A stretch of 64,000 nt of DNA, from contig NC_092628.1 in NCBI RefSeq assembly GCF_039555335.1, positions 76,572,713 through 76,636,712 of the forward strand. The letters run 5' to 3'. Source of the stretch: Amphiura filiformis (Eukaryota > Echinodermata > Ophiuroidea > Amphilepidida > Amphiuridae). Under the pieces are notes generated by a model. That model had not been told where the DNA came from. It searched no databases and was given only the letters and a program-made list of their open reading frames with translations. Positions 50,426 to 62,200 of the stretch are shown in pieces. The position numbers and the translations under genes were made by a program. How positions within the stretch are numbered: position 1 is the first letter of the stretch; each line of letters begins with the position of its first letter.

Positions 50426-51223
50426 ATATAAAGTTAATTCAAACTTCCGCGTGGAAGAGGGAAGCCATGTTATTGACAAATTCAACCGATTCCAATGCAA
50501 ATCACTGACCTGTAACATTCCTGAAATATTGGAGTATATTTACGTCTATTTATCTGTTCTGACTATTATTATTGCTATCATATTTTATGGTCATGTCAAA
50601 TGCTAATGAATCGTAAATAATGGTTGTAGGCGCTTCCAGAACCAAAAATATTTGAAATTTGAGAAAAAATCAGGCTTTTTAAAAAAAATAATTTTTGAGG
50701 AAAAAAAATAGCATTTTCAACCATTTTTGGTGAAAATTTATCAGTTGATCAAAATTCAGAAAAATAAAAAACTGGTCCTATATATTTATATCTAGTTTAA
50801 AAAAAAATTAATAACAATTTTTTTTACTTTTGTTTGTTACGTCTCCCGAAAACATTTGGGTCAAAAAACCTTGTTTTTTTGTGTGATTTTCTCCCAAACT
50901 GAGAAATTTGGCCCAAATCTGTCTTCACAGATGGATACATCATTCTAACTATACTTTTATTACTTTAGACCAACAATTTAGCAGTTATGAGGGCCAAAAG
51001 TCCATAATTTCAGGGTTAAGACCAACCTTAAACGAAAATGCCACCTGATTTTCAAAGCAGCTTTTCATTCCATTTGAACAAACCATTAAAAACAAAAATT
51101 GATATAACGAGGCGCTCTGTGGGAGACAATTTAATAAAATCACGTTTTCTCGAAACTGAGTTAGAAAATTCTCCAGAAACATTTTTATTGTGAAGCGAAT
51201 TGTTTTCCCTTGTTTTACGTTTA

Positions 51224-51572
51224 TACATGAAGAGCTTATTTCCAAACCGTTATTCCACACACACATGTGTCCGATTTACCTGTGCGATATTGCTATGGGT
51301 TGTGATGCTATAGGTATTATAATTTCGGTTGGATGCACCATTGCAAAGCAAACAGTGAGTGGACGCATAGTAACAATACTGTGTAAGGCCTTTGATTCCC
51401 AAATGAGATCAATAGTCTGCATATTGTTAACCAGCATTGTTGTGTTAAAATAATGGCTTGTTGATGGTACAACTCATTATTATTAAAGTCAACAATTGTG
51501 ATTGTATCACACAAGTAAATGAGAAACTTGTGGTTGTGGACTTAACACGGTTTGGAAATAAGCTCTTCATAT
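51224..51572. mobile_element. Foldback/TIR element
   Basis: CATGAAGAGCTTATTTCC and AAACCGT at the left are mirrored by ACGGTTTGGAAATAAGCTC at the right. A relative of one end lies at 41293-41320 (ACACGGTTTGGAAATAA). Confidence 0.65.
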
Positions 51573-53054
51573 GTTGGAAAGCTTTTTATACATTATGCTA
51601 TCCGACACTGTGCGGAATAGGCTAGAATCAGTTCTCAGCCTATATGAGATCAATTGTGTTACCATATAACACCCTGTATTATAAATATTTTTCCATACAG
51701 CTCTATACTCCGTTGAAATCAATATTTTATTATTGACACAGATAAAGAAAGTTTACATATGCATTGTGTTATAGGACTTGCACCTGGAACTTAACTGAAT
51801 GGGCTAAACGTGTTCCTTTATACCTATAAAGTATAATTGTAATTCTCAAAATTAAATATATCACAATTTTTACTTTGGATTTCAAAATCTTTACTTATAA
51901 AATGCAGTAGAAGATATCCACAGCAAGCTGCAAGGCCCCGCTAATTAGTGTATTGCTTTTCGAGTTAGTGTACTGGAAACAAAACCCTGGTTTTACCTGA
52001 AAACAAATCGATTTTTCTTGTAATAGAAACATCATATGGGGTACTAGAGTATGCACAAATCGTACTAATGTGTAGAATATAGAAACTCTGTGGTATCTCA
52101 TATGATAGTCATATTATGCTTAGCCTGAGTCGCTCGGCCTATCTCGAACAAAATCGCCATGCGTAGCTGTTGAAAAACGAGAGGATTCGCTGTACTATCA
52201 CGGCAATTTTTGACACGAAGATATAGGGATGATGACGATGTGCCCAGTCAGGATATACACTGCTCAAACACTGCTCAAACAAGAATCGTTACACTAGAAT
52301 TGGTCGCGATGATGCAAAAAAACTACACAAACAAATCAATAAACTCGCTGAATGAGCATAAATGCAGCATTTCATACTGCGAATTTTGACACCTCATTTG
52401 TTGCTCTGTGATCTTGTTGAGAAAAGTTTGAAGCATTTCAATGGTAAATGGTCGGATTTTGTTCATAACAGAAACATTTTCTTCACTCCGTGGTAACTGT
52501 TATTGAACATATTTATTACAATCTTGTGTTATTCTTGTTTTCATGGATTCATTCTTTACTCTCAAATATAGTTTATACTTCAGTTTATCATTCAATACTT
52601 AGTGTGTCTTTCATCACTGTTAACAACTACTGTAATGCTTTTGACGAGGTGTCTTATTTCTTCTTGTTTAATAGTAGTAAGAGGGTCTTCATAGTTCACT
52701 TTGTATTAAGCAATTATGAAATTGTCAGCTTTGCTGCTCATCAGCTGCTACATGCGCATCGTTATTTGATTCATTGTTACTGGTTGTTGGTTTCTGTGCA
52801 GGGTTGTATTCTTGGATGACGTCACTTGAATGTTCTCTTTTTTTGTTGAATGCTTTCTGGAAATATCAAATAATCAAAACAATTAATTCTGATGTAGTGG
52901 TGTGAATGCGACATTGTTTGGTACTGCGGAGCATTTGTTCATTCGAAATTACGCAACAAGCATCAACGTCTCGGGGACTAGCGACTTGAGCTTACTTGAT
53001 TTCTAATTCGACTTCACAATTCGACTTCGAAAGATTCACAATTTGACTCAGTTC
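51573..53054. other. No gene; intergenic
   Basis: 52140-52260 resembles the inside of the 42362-43119 element (CGCCATGCGT, CACGAAGATAT, GATGATGAC-TGTG). The frame at 52490-52819 has hydrophobic stretches but no recognisable motif or splice context. Confidence 0.4.
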
Positions 53055-53304
53055 CTAATCATGAATTTTGAAGAGATCTCTACTATCTTCATATCCTGAT
53101 AAAACAAAATCTTCTGTTACATTATCAGTAACATTATAATATTCGATGGCCCTCACCTTAACGCTTCTTCTGTTGAGTTTCTTCCTGGTAGTTCTATCCA
53201 AGCCATATACAATAGCATTTATAGCGCCCACCATGGGAGACGTAATAGCTTGAAGTATCACTAACGCAAATATGGGATCATCAGGAGCTACGGCATTTTG
53301 AATT
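53055..53304 (-). CDS. cAR-like receptor, last exon (TM7 and tail)
   Basis: Acceptor GCATGTAG; encodes RIQNAVAPDDPIFALVILQA, the GAINAIVYGLD TM7 motif and a tail with NVTDNVT, ending FKIHD before TAG. Confidence 0.85.
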
Positions 53305-56300
53305 CTACATGCAATAAAAGAGGTTTGACTTGGGTCATATAAAGTAACATGAAAATAAACAAATAATATATATTTATTAATCGCCCGGATCATGATTGAA
53401 GCAAATATATAAAAACTACATTTTAAATACACTACACTGATGAATTCAAAATGGTATGTCTTCAGGCAAACTTTGAAGCAGCTGACAGTAGCGAGCTTGC
53501 GAAATGTGGCACATCCTGTCAGCATTTACAGAATGCACTCCTGGCTCACATTCCAGAAATTGTGAAACGGACCCGCTTCAAACAGGATGTAAACAGCTAT
53601 CTAGACGCCAACCCGTCAGCTTTATCGTCATGATAGCAGTTGTTAGTGCCCTGATATGTCTTGACATAAACAAATAAATAAATAATAAAAATTCCTTTAA
53701 AAGGAATAGGGTGGGCAAATGAAAAATTGTCAAGAGAAATGAAAGAATGAGTAAGTCAAGTTCACAATTAAAAACAGGAAAATATGACACAACATCGATT
53801 TCCAATAGGGGAATAACACAAAACGTATAAACAAAGTTAAAAGAGTTTTAACTTTATACGTTTGTTATTCCCCCATTGGAGGTTGTGTCATATTTTCCCT
53901 GATTTTAATCTGATCTATTGCTTATCCTTTGTTCTCTGCTGGTCAGTTGGAACAGATTTTCCCTGTTTTATATTAACCCTTCACATCATAACACAAGACG
54001 TTTTATGTTAACAATTTATATAAAACATGGTTATAAAACTTTTGTAGATAATAGTTATTTAAAACATTTTCGTAATCATACCTAGAGTGTTGTTTTTTTA
54101 TCATCAGATAGAAAGACTTCTGCTCATCTTCTCTGGTGAGACAACAGGGCTGGGGTATCTTTCCATATCAAAGTTTAAAAATCTGTCATATCAATTTCCT
54201 CAAAATGTTGTATTGCAACTTATGAGGGGAAATGTTTGATTTTACAATATTTCGATATTATTTTTAACTTTGTAACTTTGTTATGATTGACATAACTGTA
54301 TTTCAAAGCGTCAAACTATATCATTATTTTGTCCCAACAAAAATAATCCAGGGAATAAAATATTCATTCATATGTTTATTTATTTTATTCAACCTGGGCC
54401 ATTTCTACTGGTGCACATGCATTCTAATAATTTGTCTATAATACCTTATACAAGCATCATCAAGCACTATTTGTCACAAGATTTGAAAAGTAAATAGCCT
54501 ATGTACACACTGAACACAATGCACATACAAGCTGTATTTAAGTACATGCCGAAGCTGTCAGTATAAAATGATATACCTTCACGATGATATTAATTTAGCC
54601 CAAAGATTAGGAAAACTAGCAAAACTGGTGAACTGGTACTGTTCAAATAAAAACATCTGCAAATCTTGCTGCAATTTCCAAATAGTATTTCTATTACTTA
54701 AATAATTATTTTGTTATTTCTTTTAATACAAACACATTACTGCCTATGACGACTTTATCGTATTACTTACATCTCAAAATCAAGTAATAATTACAAAACT
54801 CGCCGTAATCTATCACCTCTGTGGGTGTTTGGGATATAACCGGCACGAATATTTTCTCAACACTGCGGCATGTGAAAAAGTAGGTCAATAGTCAGAGAAT
54901 ACAGGGTGGTGCGGCACGCCGCACCCACCCAAAAAGTGAAGATATACGAACCTGTTGATGAGTGCAAATATAGACAGCACCAGGTAGATACAAGGATAAG
55001 CAGCAAGTGGTCGGATCTCTTTCCTTATTAGTCTTCTATCTCGTTCAGCATGTTGTGGCTGTGGCTCTTGAGTTCCCTGATAAACACCAATCTGATAGAG
55101 GATGTATGTTTGTATATGTAGCAGTTACTGTGAAGTATTCTTAAGTCATGTATTGTATAGTGGGCAAGTAAATAACGAAGCGCAAAAGTAACATTAAGTA
55201 GTAGTACGCATGGGCCTCAATTTCGTGCCAGTTTGCGAGAATCAAGAAACATCTGAGTCGCTTTACTTACTGCATGATTCAATGAAAGAAGTTGATTCTC
55301 GAAACAAATGTTACGAGAATCATTACGAGAGTCGATTCTGTGATTTTCGTCAAATGTGAAGCCCTGAGTACTAGCGTTAAATACATTTTACGATGCATTT
55401 CTGTTATCAGTACAATAATGTTTGTAAACATCAGAAGAAAAAAATCTTTATTTTAAAGGAAATACTTCAGGTTATGAAGGGTTTAGAGTAAAGGCCAAAA
55501 ATGTCGCAAACAATACTGTTTTAACACATATTTTGACACAACTCGGGACTCAACACCGTGACTGTATATTACTGTTCGTGCGGCCGAGGGACGTACCATA
55601 CGTACTTAATTGAGACCGAGTTAAAAAGACTAGTTTGCATATGATGTCCTGTCAAGCAGACGAAAAATGCCGTACTGCGCAGGTCAGCAACAAATCACGT
55701 CGCGCTTTTGCCCTGACGTCAGATGCAAACTAGTCTTTTTAATTCGGTATTCAATTAAAGTGAACTTATAGAATCCCGGACATGCCTTTTGTAAAGACAT
55801 CTCAGCCGTAATTACGTCTTAAAAGACGTTGCCCATTTATTTGTAGTGATTTGAGGGTAAAACGGTATATGAACATTTTAAGATATAGTGAAGAACAAAG
55901 AAATTAGCAGGCTTCTTTCTTACCATCTTCTTCAACGTGAACAATACGTATATGTAGCATATGAACATTAAGAAAATGATGATGAAGAGTGGTCCATACC
56001 AGCTGTGATAATGAAAATATTAAGATATGATTTAATTAAAATTACGTGGTTCGTTCGATTCGATTAGCTTTAATGACTTGGATATATTTCTAATAAAGAA
56101 TGAGACGGCCTATACTTCACGAGGCACAAACAATATATGAAATGCTAGGATTGGAAATAAACGATGCAAGCCCAAGAAATTATGATTTAAATGACTCTAT
56201 GAAGGCTCGGGCAAACTGACATAGCGCGAATTAATCATTTAAGCCTTTATTATACTGCTTTATTATACAACTACATGGACAGTACAATGTTGACCCTCTA

Positions 56301-58808
56301 AAAGCTATTTCCAATACAATATCTTTGCAGAAATGGTACGTTTCGACCACCTTTTGTCACTTATGTTAGGCGGTATTATGTTGTTAACTTTTAGCATAAT
56401 AGTCTAGTAGGATGAATTCGGTATTCTAGATCTGCACCCTCGGAAATCAGACCAGGAAAGTGTATAAAATCGTTAAGCTATATTAACAAATTAACCTTAG
56501 AACTACTGAGCCATATTTTTTTAATACGGACTACGAAAGGGGGTGGTCGTTGTTGCACACTCCCTAACATTCAATGATGTCATATACCGCACTATTTTGT
56601 ACCAATGCATAGCTATGGGTATCCTGTGACTCTCCTCTATCCAGTGATATCACAATAAGTCGCTATGACGTCATAATGTGAGGGCGCCCATGCAAATTTG
56701 GGAAATTCTGGCTATGTACAATAGTATAGGCAAACATTGATTTTCGAATAAAAATTCTACAAAAATGCGATTTTCACCGAATTTTCTTCTCAATATAAAA
56801 AGTCAATTGCTCTTAAAATAGTTTTACAAGAGCGAAATGAAAATCATTGATTTTACTGTGGAAACCAATGGTGCATGGTGGGCCTCGCCAACACCCTGCC
56901 TATAGTCATCTTTGACGGCAGGTCCTATCCCCGGTAAGGTGCTGCAAAGGATGGATCTGCGATTAGCTTAGGTCGTTTGGGCGTAAACGCGTGAGTTTTT
57001 TTTTTATGACGGATACAAAATCATATGGGGTTGGTACAACCCCCCTTCGTAATTCTAGGGTTAAAAATAATGTCTCAATGGTTTTTTTAATATAAAATTG
57101 ACCCTGTTGACCCCTTGTTACCTTTTAAATTGGTTAATACAGTTTATCATTTTCTGTACACTTTGTCTGATCTAGAAATAAAAGTTGATTTCCGAGGTAC
57201 TTGGTGCAGAATACCCTCTTGACGGCTTGAACTAGACTATTACTTACATGGAAAACCGCCACTCTGTTCCGTCCATATACTCATCTGTTATCCAGCTGTA
57301 AGTGATAACATTATACAATACATCAACAAAATACTCTTACAGAATGTGCATTTTTGTAATAAATTTTGAGAGACAGAAGATTGGAATCAAATAAAATTAA
57401 TTGGTTATCATTGCGATGTTACGTTTGCCTGTTTCAATAAACTGCAATATTGCACACTATATAGATGTACATAAAATAAAAATAAATAAATGTAGATACT
57501 TATAATATAGCGCTTTATGCCGTAAACAGCCTCAAAGCGCTTTACATTTATTCCGCCGTCATTAGAATAAGTCGGAATCACGCTTGTTGCCTACAAATGG
57601 CGCAGGGTTTATCAGTACAACGACTGTGACTACTCCTAAGAACATCACATTGTTGCACCTGGGTGGGGTGAAGCAAGCGTGGCAAAGCGCCTTGCCCAAG
57701 GGCGCAACACGGTGGTGGGATGGGGACTCGAACCCACGCAGGTCGAGCAAGCTATCAAATTATGATTCCAAGGCCGTGAGTCTAAGCCCGTACAGGGCTA
57801 CCGTGTCCTCAAACAAAAAGCTACTCACCACCATGCTCCTGCTGGCCCATAATGGTCTCCGATAAAAGGTAATGCTGACACAAACAATGGTATTCCCCAA
57901 CCAACACAATGATACATACTTAAGAAAGGAAATACAAAATGTAATAATACGTTTTCAAAGTTATAGCGATATTATAATAGTAACTTTACATACAATTACA
58001 TAAAAACTGAACAAGTTAATATTTATTTCGAATTAAGCATTTTTAAAATTTATGTCAACGTAATAAAGTAAGTCACATATATCTTACGACTTGCTTTCAA
58101 AGCCATCTTACATTTCGTATTTTTCTGTGGACGTCATTCGAGCCACAGACATCAGCAAGTTGAAGGTGATGCAGCACGTCCAGTTCAAAACTGCCCAGTC
58201 TGTTATACGTAAACAACATCATTAATTTTCATTGGAATATATTATATATTGGTTTTTAAACTCGGAGATAAAACTTTACAAAGATTATGACATCACTGCG
58301 TGTGATCCAGTGGGTACAATATAATTGTGGGTGCACTATTTAAAAATGATGTGCATTGACTCAGAACTGGCGCAAAATTGGTTGACCCCCCCCTTCTACA
58401 ATTCCCCATGCCCTCCCATTTATTTCTCCTGGTGCCGCCACTATTACACGTGGAAGTAACTGCGACAGATTACAGATGTCACTGCCTCGAGGCCGCCAAA
58501 TGAACAAAAGCTCTTTTCAATTTTGGTAAAGCAAAGAATTACGTTCGAATAATCTGATTCACACTGACGGTTCGATCCTGTACAATTATGTTGAGAATGG
58601 ACATTCAATAACTTTAAACATGATCTATTACACTACGGGTTACATGTACTTGACCTAATTCATATTTGGTACGAAGCTTTCCCAAAAGAAGCTGTAAAAT
58701 AAGTTTATAGATGTCTATGAAGTCATCGATTTTGTATTGTTACTTACCCCAAAGGGTGACCCAAAATGCTTCGAAATTACACAGTGGCCCATCAGGACGA
58801 TCACTTTG
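53055..58808 (-). CDS. 7TM receptor, Dictyostelium cAR/CrlA-like, 3' part (seven exons)
   Basis: Minus-strand exons 58808-58748, 58199-58112, 57918-57829, 57295-57248, 56002-55924, 55091-54952 and 53304-53055 join in phase to 251 residues, from just before TM3 to the stop. All junctions are GT/AG. Diagnostic pieces are CNFEAFWVTLWDWAVLNWTC (TM3), YHCVGWGIPLFVSALP (TM4), GAWCWI with WRFSIWYGPLF (loop 2/TM5), YPCIYLVLSIFALINRIQN (TM6) and GAINAIVYGLDRTTRKK (TM7). These match the cAMP-receptor-like GPCR family first known from Dictyostelium, with GPR157 as a distant animal relative. TM1-TM2 and the start lie upstream, outside the window or hidden in the repeats. Ligand and coupling are unknown. 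The cytosolic tail is short and charged. Confidence 0.82.
53451..53710 (+). other. Possible LINE-like 3' remnant
   Basis: A 60-codon frame ends TRFKQDVNSYLDANPSALSS, followed shortly by an AAATAAATAAAT tail (53671-53685). The tail suggests a retrotransposed 3' end; the protein family is not recognised. Confidence 0.25.
53775..53901. repeat. Foldback, ~60-bp arms
   Basis: CAGGAAAATATGACACAAC and CCAATAGGGGAATAACA on the left are mirrored by TGTTATTCCCCCATTGG and GTTGTGTCATATTTTCCCTG. Lies in the last intron of the receptor gene. Confidence 0.75.
54904..54931. repeat. GC-rich hairpin next to receptor exon 6 donor
   Basis: GGGTGGTGCGGC faces GCCGCACCCACCC with almost no loop, ~20 bp inside the intron after the donor at 54951. 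It could affect splicing; this is only inferred from position. Confidence 0.5.
54952..55091 (-). CDS. cAR-like receptor exon (third cytosolic loop and TM6)
   Basis: Encodes IGVYQGTQEPQPQHAERDRR, then the basic IRKEIRPLAAYPC and TM6 to LIN. Acceptor CTATCAG, donor AACAG|GTTCG. Confidence 0.82.
55615..55748. mobile_element. 134-bp MITE-like inverted repeat
   Basis: ACCGAGTTAAAAAGACTAG and TTTGCATATGATGTC face GACGTCAGATGCAAA and CTAGTCTTTTTAATTCGGT. Intronic in the receptor gene. Confidence 0.75.
55924..56002 (-). CDS. cAR-like receptor exon (TM5)
   Basis: 79 nt between TTATCACAG and GTAAGA encode WYGPLFIIIFLMFICYIYVL and FTLKKM. Confidence 0.82.
57248..57295 (-). CDS. cAR-like receptor exon (extracellular loop 2)
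   Basis: 48 nt between ACTTACAG and GTAAGT encode WITDEYMDGTEWRFS. With the previous exon this forms WCWI, the conserved loop-2 cysteine motif. Confidence 0.8.
57500..57810 (-). mobile_element. SINE-like repeat with tRNA-type B box (receptor intron)
   Basis: CAAAGCGCTTTACATTTATT and GGCGCAACACGGTGGTGGG are typical interspersed-repeat sequence. On the minus strand GTGGGTTCGAGTCCCC is a B box. Its end lies within ~20 bp of the next exon donor. Confidence 0.55.
57829..57918 (-). CDS. cAR-like receptor exon (TM4)
   Basis: Acceptor TTTCTTAAG. Encodes MYHCVGWGIPLFVSALPFIG, then DHYGPAGAW. Of two possible donors, the inner GTGAGT is chosen because it yields GAWCWI. Confidence 0.82.
58112..58199 (-). 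CDS. cAR-like receptor exon (TM3)
   Basis: Acceptor TATAACAG, donor GAAAT|GTAAGA. Encodes WAVLNWTCCITFNLLMSVAR and MTSTEKYE. Confidence 0.82.
58748..58808 (-). CDS. cAR-like receptor exon (pre-TM3), most upstream seen
   Basis: 61 nt between TATTTAG and GTAAGT encode QSDRPDGPLCNFEAFWVTLW. It holds the conserved extracellular cysteine before TM3. No further upstream exon could be recognised. Confidence 0.75.
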
Positions 58809-58814
58809 CTAAAT

Positions 58815-58856
58815 AATAGTAATAATAATAATAATAGAAATAATAATAATAGTAAC
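58815..58856. repeat. (AAT)n microsatellite
   Basis: Imperfect AAT/AATAG triplets just upstream of the receptor exon acceptor. Confidence 0.8.
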
Positions 58857-59138
58857 TAGACATGCTGCATGTGGCTTACAATCACCCACGAATTCCAGTT
58901 TCGACCTTGAAATGACACCTGATGACATTTAAATTACCTTGGACAAGATTTGCTTTTCGCGAAGAATGCATCCACTAAGCTAAGTTTCATAACAATCCAT
59001 CTTATATGTAACAAAATGCGACCTTTGTATGAGCTCTGGTAACCTTGAAATGACCTTTATCATATTTTGAAACATATTAACATAACATAGAGTAATTTTT
59101 TTTTAATTCGACAATTTTTTAATTCGACAATTGTTCAA

Positions 59139-59225
59139 CGTTTAACTCTAAAGGACTGGAATTCTCTCCCAGCTCCTCTAACGCAACAACAAGACTCCAA
59201 GTTATTCAAAGAAAGCATAAATTAG
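59139..59225 (+). pseudogene. C-terminal remnant of a LINE reverse transcriptase
   Basis: Encodes RLTLKDWNSLPAPLTQQQDS and KLFKESIN before TAG at 59223; the DWNSLP motif is the standard end of CR1/L2/Jockey-like proteins. The tandem array starts at this stop codon. Confidence 0.65.
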
Positions 59226-62200
59226 CTGTGGTCTAAGACCACGAACACAGCCGTGTTGTGACCCCTTATTGACCTTTGACCCCAAAATATATGAAAGTCC
59301 CATAGACATTGGCTAGTGTCAATGTACATTTGCATGTGGCATCACTATGCCATGTTACTTGTGGCAGAAGGGGCATTTTGAAGGTTTTTCGTCTCAGACC
59401 GGAAGTGACCCCTTGATGACCTTTGACCCAAAATAAAAAAATACCACATATACACTGGGTAACCACAATTCATATATGAACATACCGTTACTGTCCTTTG
59501 TTTTTCTTAGCTAATACAAAATTTTTGAAGGTATTTCGTTTTATACCGGAAGTGACCCCTTAATGACCTTTGACCCCAAATCTGTGTACACCCCATATAC
59601 ACTGGGTAACACCAATGCATGTGTGCAAGTGGTATCACTGTCCTACGTAATTTGTGGAAGAAGATGCATTTTATAAGTATTTCGTTTTATACCGGAAGTG
59701 ACCCCTTAATGACCTTTGACCCCAATTAAAAAATACCACATATACACTGGGCAACCACAATTTATGTGTGCATATACCGTTACTGTCCTACGTTTTTCTT
59801 AGCTAATAAAATTTTTTGAAGATATTTCGTTTTATACCGGAAGTGACCCCTTAATGACCTTTGACCCCAAATCTGTGTACACCCTATAGACACTAGGTAA
59901 TTACAATACATGTGTGCAAGTGGCGTCACTGTCCTACGTAATTTGTGGGAGAAGATGCATTTTAAAGGTTATTTCGTTTTATACCGGAAGTGACCCCTTA
60001 ATGACCTTTGACCCATATAAAAAAAATATCACATATACACTAGGTAACTGCAAATCAGATGTGAACATTCCGTTACTGCCCTATATTTTGTTTAGCTAAT
60101 AAAATTTTTGAAGGTATTTCGTTTTATACCGGAAGTGACCCCTTAATGACCTTTGACCCCAAATCTGTGTACACCATATAGACACTGGATAATAACAATG
60201 CATGTGTGCTAGTGGCGTCACTGTCCTACGTAAGTTGTGGGAGAAGATGCATTTTAGTTGAAATCACGTTTTTGACCCCTATGACCCCTGCGTGACCTTT
60301 GACCCCACAAGTTTCATGTGACATGTAGGGGCATGGTCAATGATCATTGTGACCAAGTTAGGTCAAAATAGATGTAAGTGTGTGAGTGCTAGAGCAAATG
60401 TAATGGTTGACAGAAGAAGAAAGAAGAATTAGCTGTGGTCTAAGACCACGAACACAGCCGTGTTGTTACCCCTTAATGACCTTTGACCCCAAAATATATG
60501 AAAACCCCATAGACATTGGCTAATGTCAATGTATGTGTGCACGTGGCATCACTTTGCCACGTTATTTGTGGCAGAAGGGCATTTTGAAGGTTTTTCGTCT
60601 CAGACCGGAAGTGACCCCTTAATGACCTTTGACCCCAAATCTGTGTACACCCCATAGACACTGGGTAATAACAATGCATGTGTGCAAGTAGCGTCTCTGT
60701 CCCACATAATTTGTGGAAGAAGATGCATTTTAAAGGTATTTCTTTTATACCGGAAGTGACCCCTTAATGAGCTTTGACCCCAAATAAAAAAATATACCAC
60801 ATATACATTGGGTGACTGCAGATCATATGTGAACATACTGTTACTGTGCTATGTTTTACTTAGCTCATAAAAATTTTTGAAGGTTTTTCGTTTTATACCG
60901 GAAGTGACCCCTTAATGACCTTTGACCCCAAATCTGTGTACACCACATAGACACTGGGTAATAACAATACATGTGTGCAAGTGGGGTCGCTGTCCTACGT
61001 AAGTTGTGGGAGAAGATGCATTTTTAGTTGAAATCACGTTTTTGACCCCTGTGACCCCTGTGTGACTTTTGACCCCGCGAGTTTCATGTGACATGTAGGG
61101 GCATGGTCAATGATCATTGTGACCAAGTTAGGTCAAAATCGATGTAAGCATATGAGTGCTAGAGCAAATGTAATGGTTGACAGAAGAAGAAAGAAGAAAG
61201 AAAGAACCTGTAAGAAAAAAGACACAGCCGTGACTAACGTCACGGCTGTGTAACTAGACTTAGCTGTGGTCTAAGACCACGAACACAGCCGTGTTGTGAC
61301 CCCTTAATGACCTTTGACCCCAAAATATATGAAAACGCCATAGACATTGACTAATGTCAATGAATGTGTGCACGTGGCATTGCTTTGCCATGTTATTTGT
61401 GGCCGAGCGGCATTTTGAATGTTTTTCGTCTCAGACCGGAAGTGACCCCTTAATGCCCTTTGACCCCAAATAAAAAATACCACATATACATTGGGTAAAC
61501 ACAATGCATGTGTTAAAATACCGTCACTCTCCTATGTTTTGTTTAGCTAATAAAATTTTTGAAGGTATTTCGTTTTATACCGGAAGTGACCCTTTAATGA
61601 CCTTTGACCCCAAATCTGTGTACACCCCGTAGACACTGGGTAATGACAATGCATGTGTGCAAGTGGCGTCACTGTCCTACATAATTTGTGGGAGAAGATG
61701 CATTTTAAAGGTATTTCGTTTTATACCGGAAGTGACCCCTTAATGACATTTGACCCAAAATAAAAAAATACCACATATACATTGGGTAACCACAATTCAT
61801 GTGTGAACATACCGTTACTGTCCTATGTTTTGTTTAGCTAATAAAAATTTTTGAAGGTATTTCGTTTTATACCGGAAGTGACCCCTAATGACCTTTGACC
61901 CCAAATCTGTGTACACCACATAGGGACACTGGGTAATAACAATGCATGTGTACTAGTGGCGTCGCTGTCCTACGTAAGTTGTGGGAGAAGATGCATTTTT
62001 AGTTGAAATCACGTTTATGACCCCTGCGTGACCTTTGACCCCACGAGTTTCATGTGACATGTAGGGGCACGGTCAATGATCAATATGACCAAGTTAGGTC
62101 AAAATAGATGTAAGCATGTTAGTGCTAGAGCAAATGTAAAGGTTGACAGAAAGAAAGAAGAACCTGTAAGAAAAAAGACACAGCCGTGACTAACGTCACG

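Noticed and set aside
50105-50606. Long Ile/Leu-rich frames on both strands
   Set aside because: They are translations of the (ATT)n microsatellite and carry no domain, start context or splice structure.
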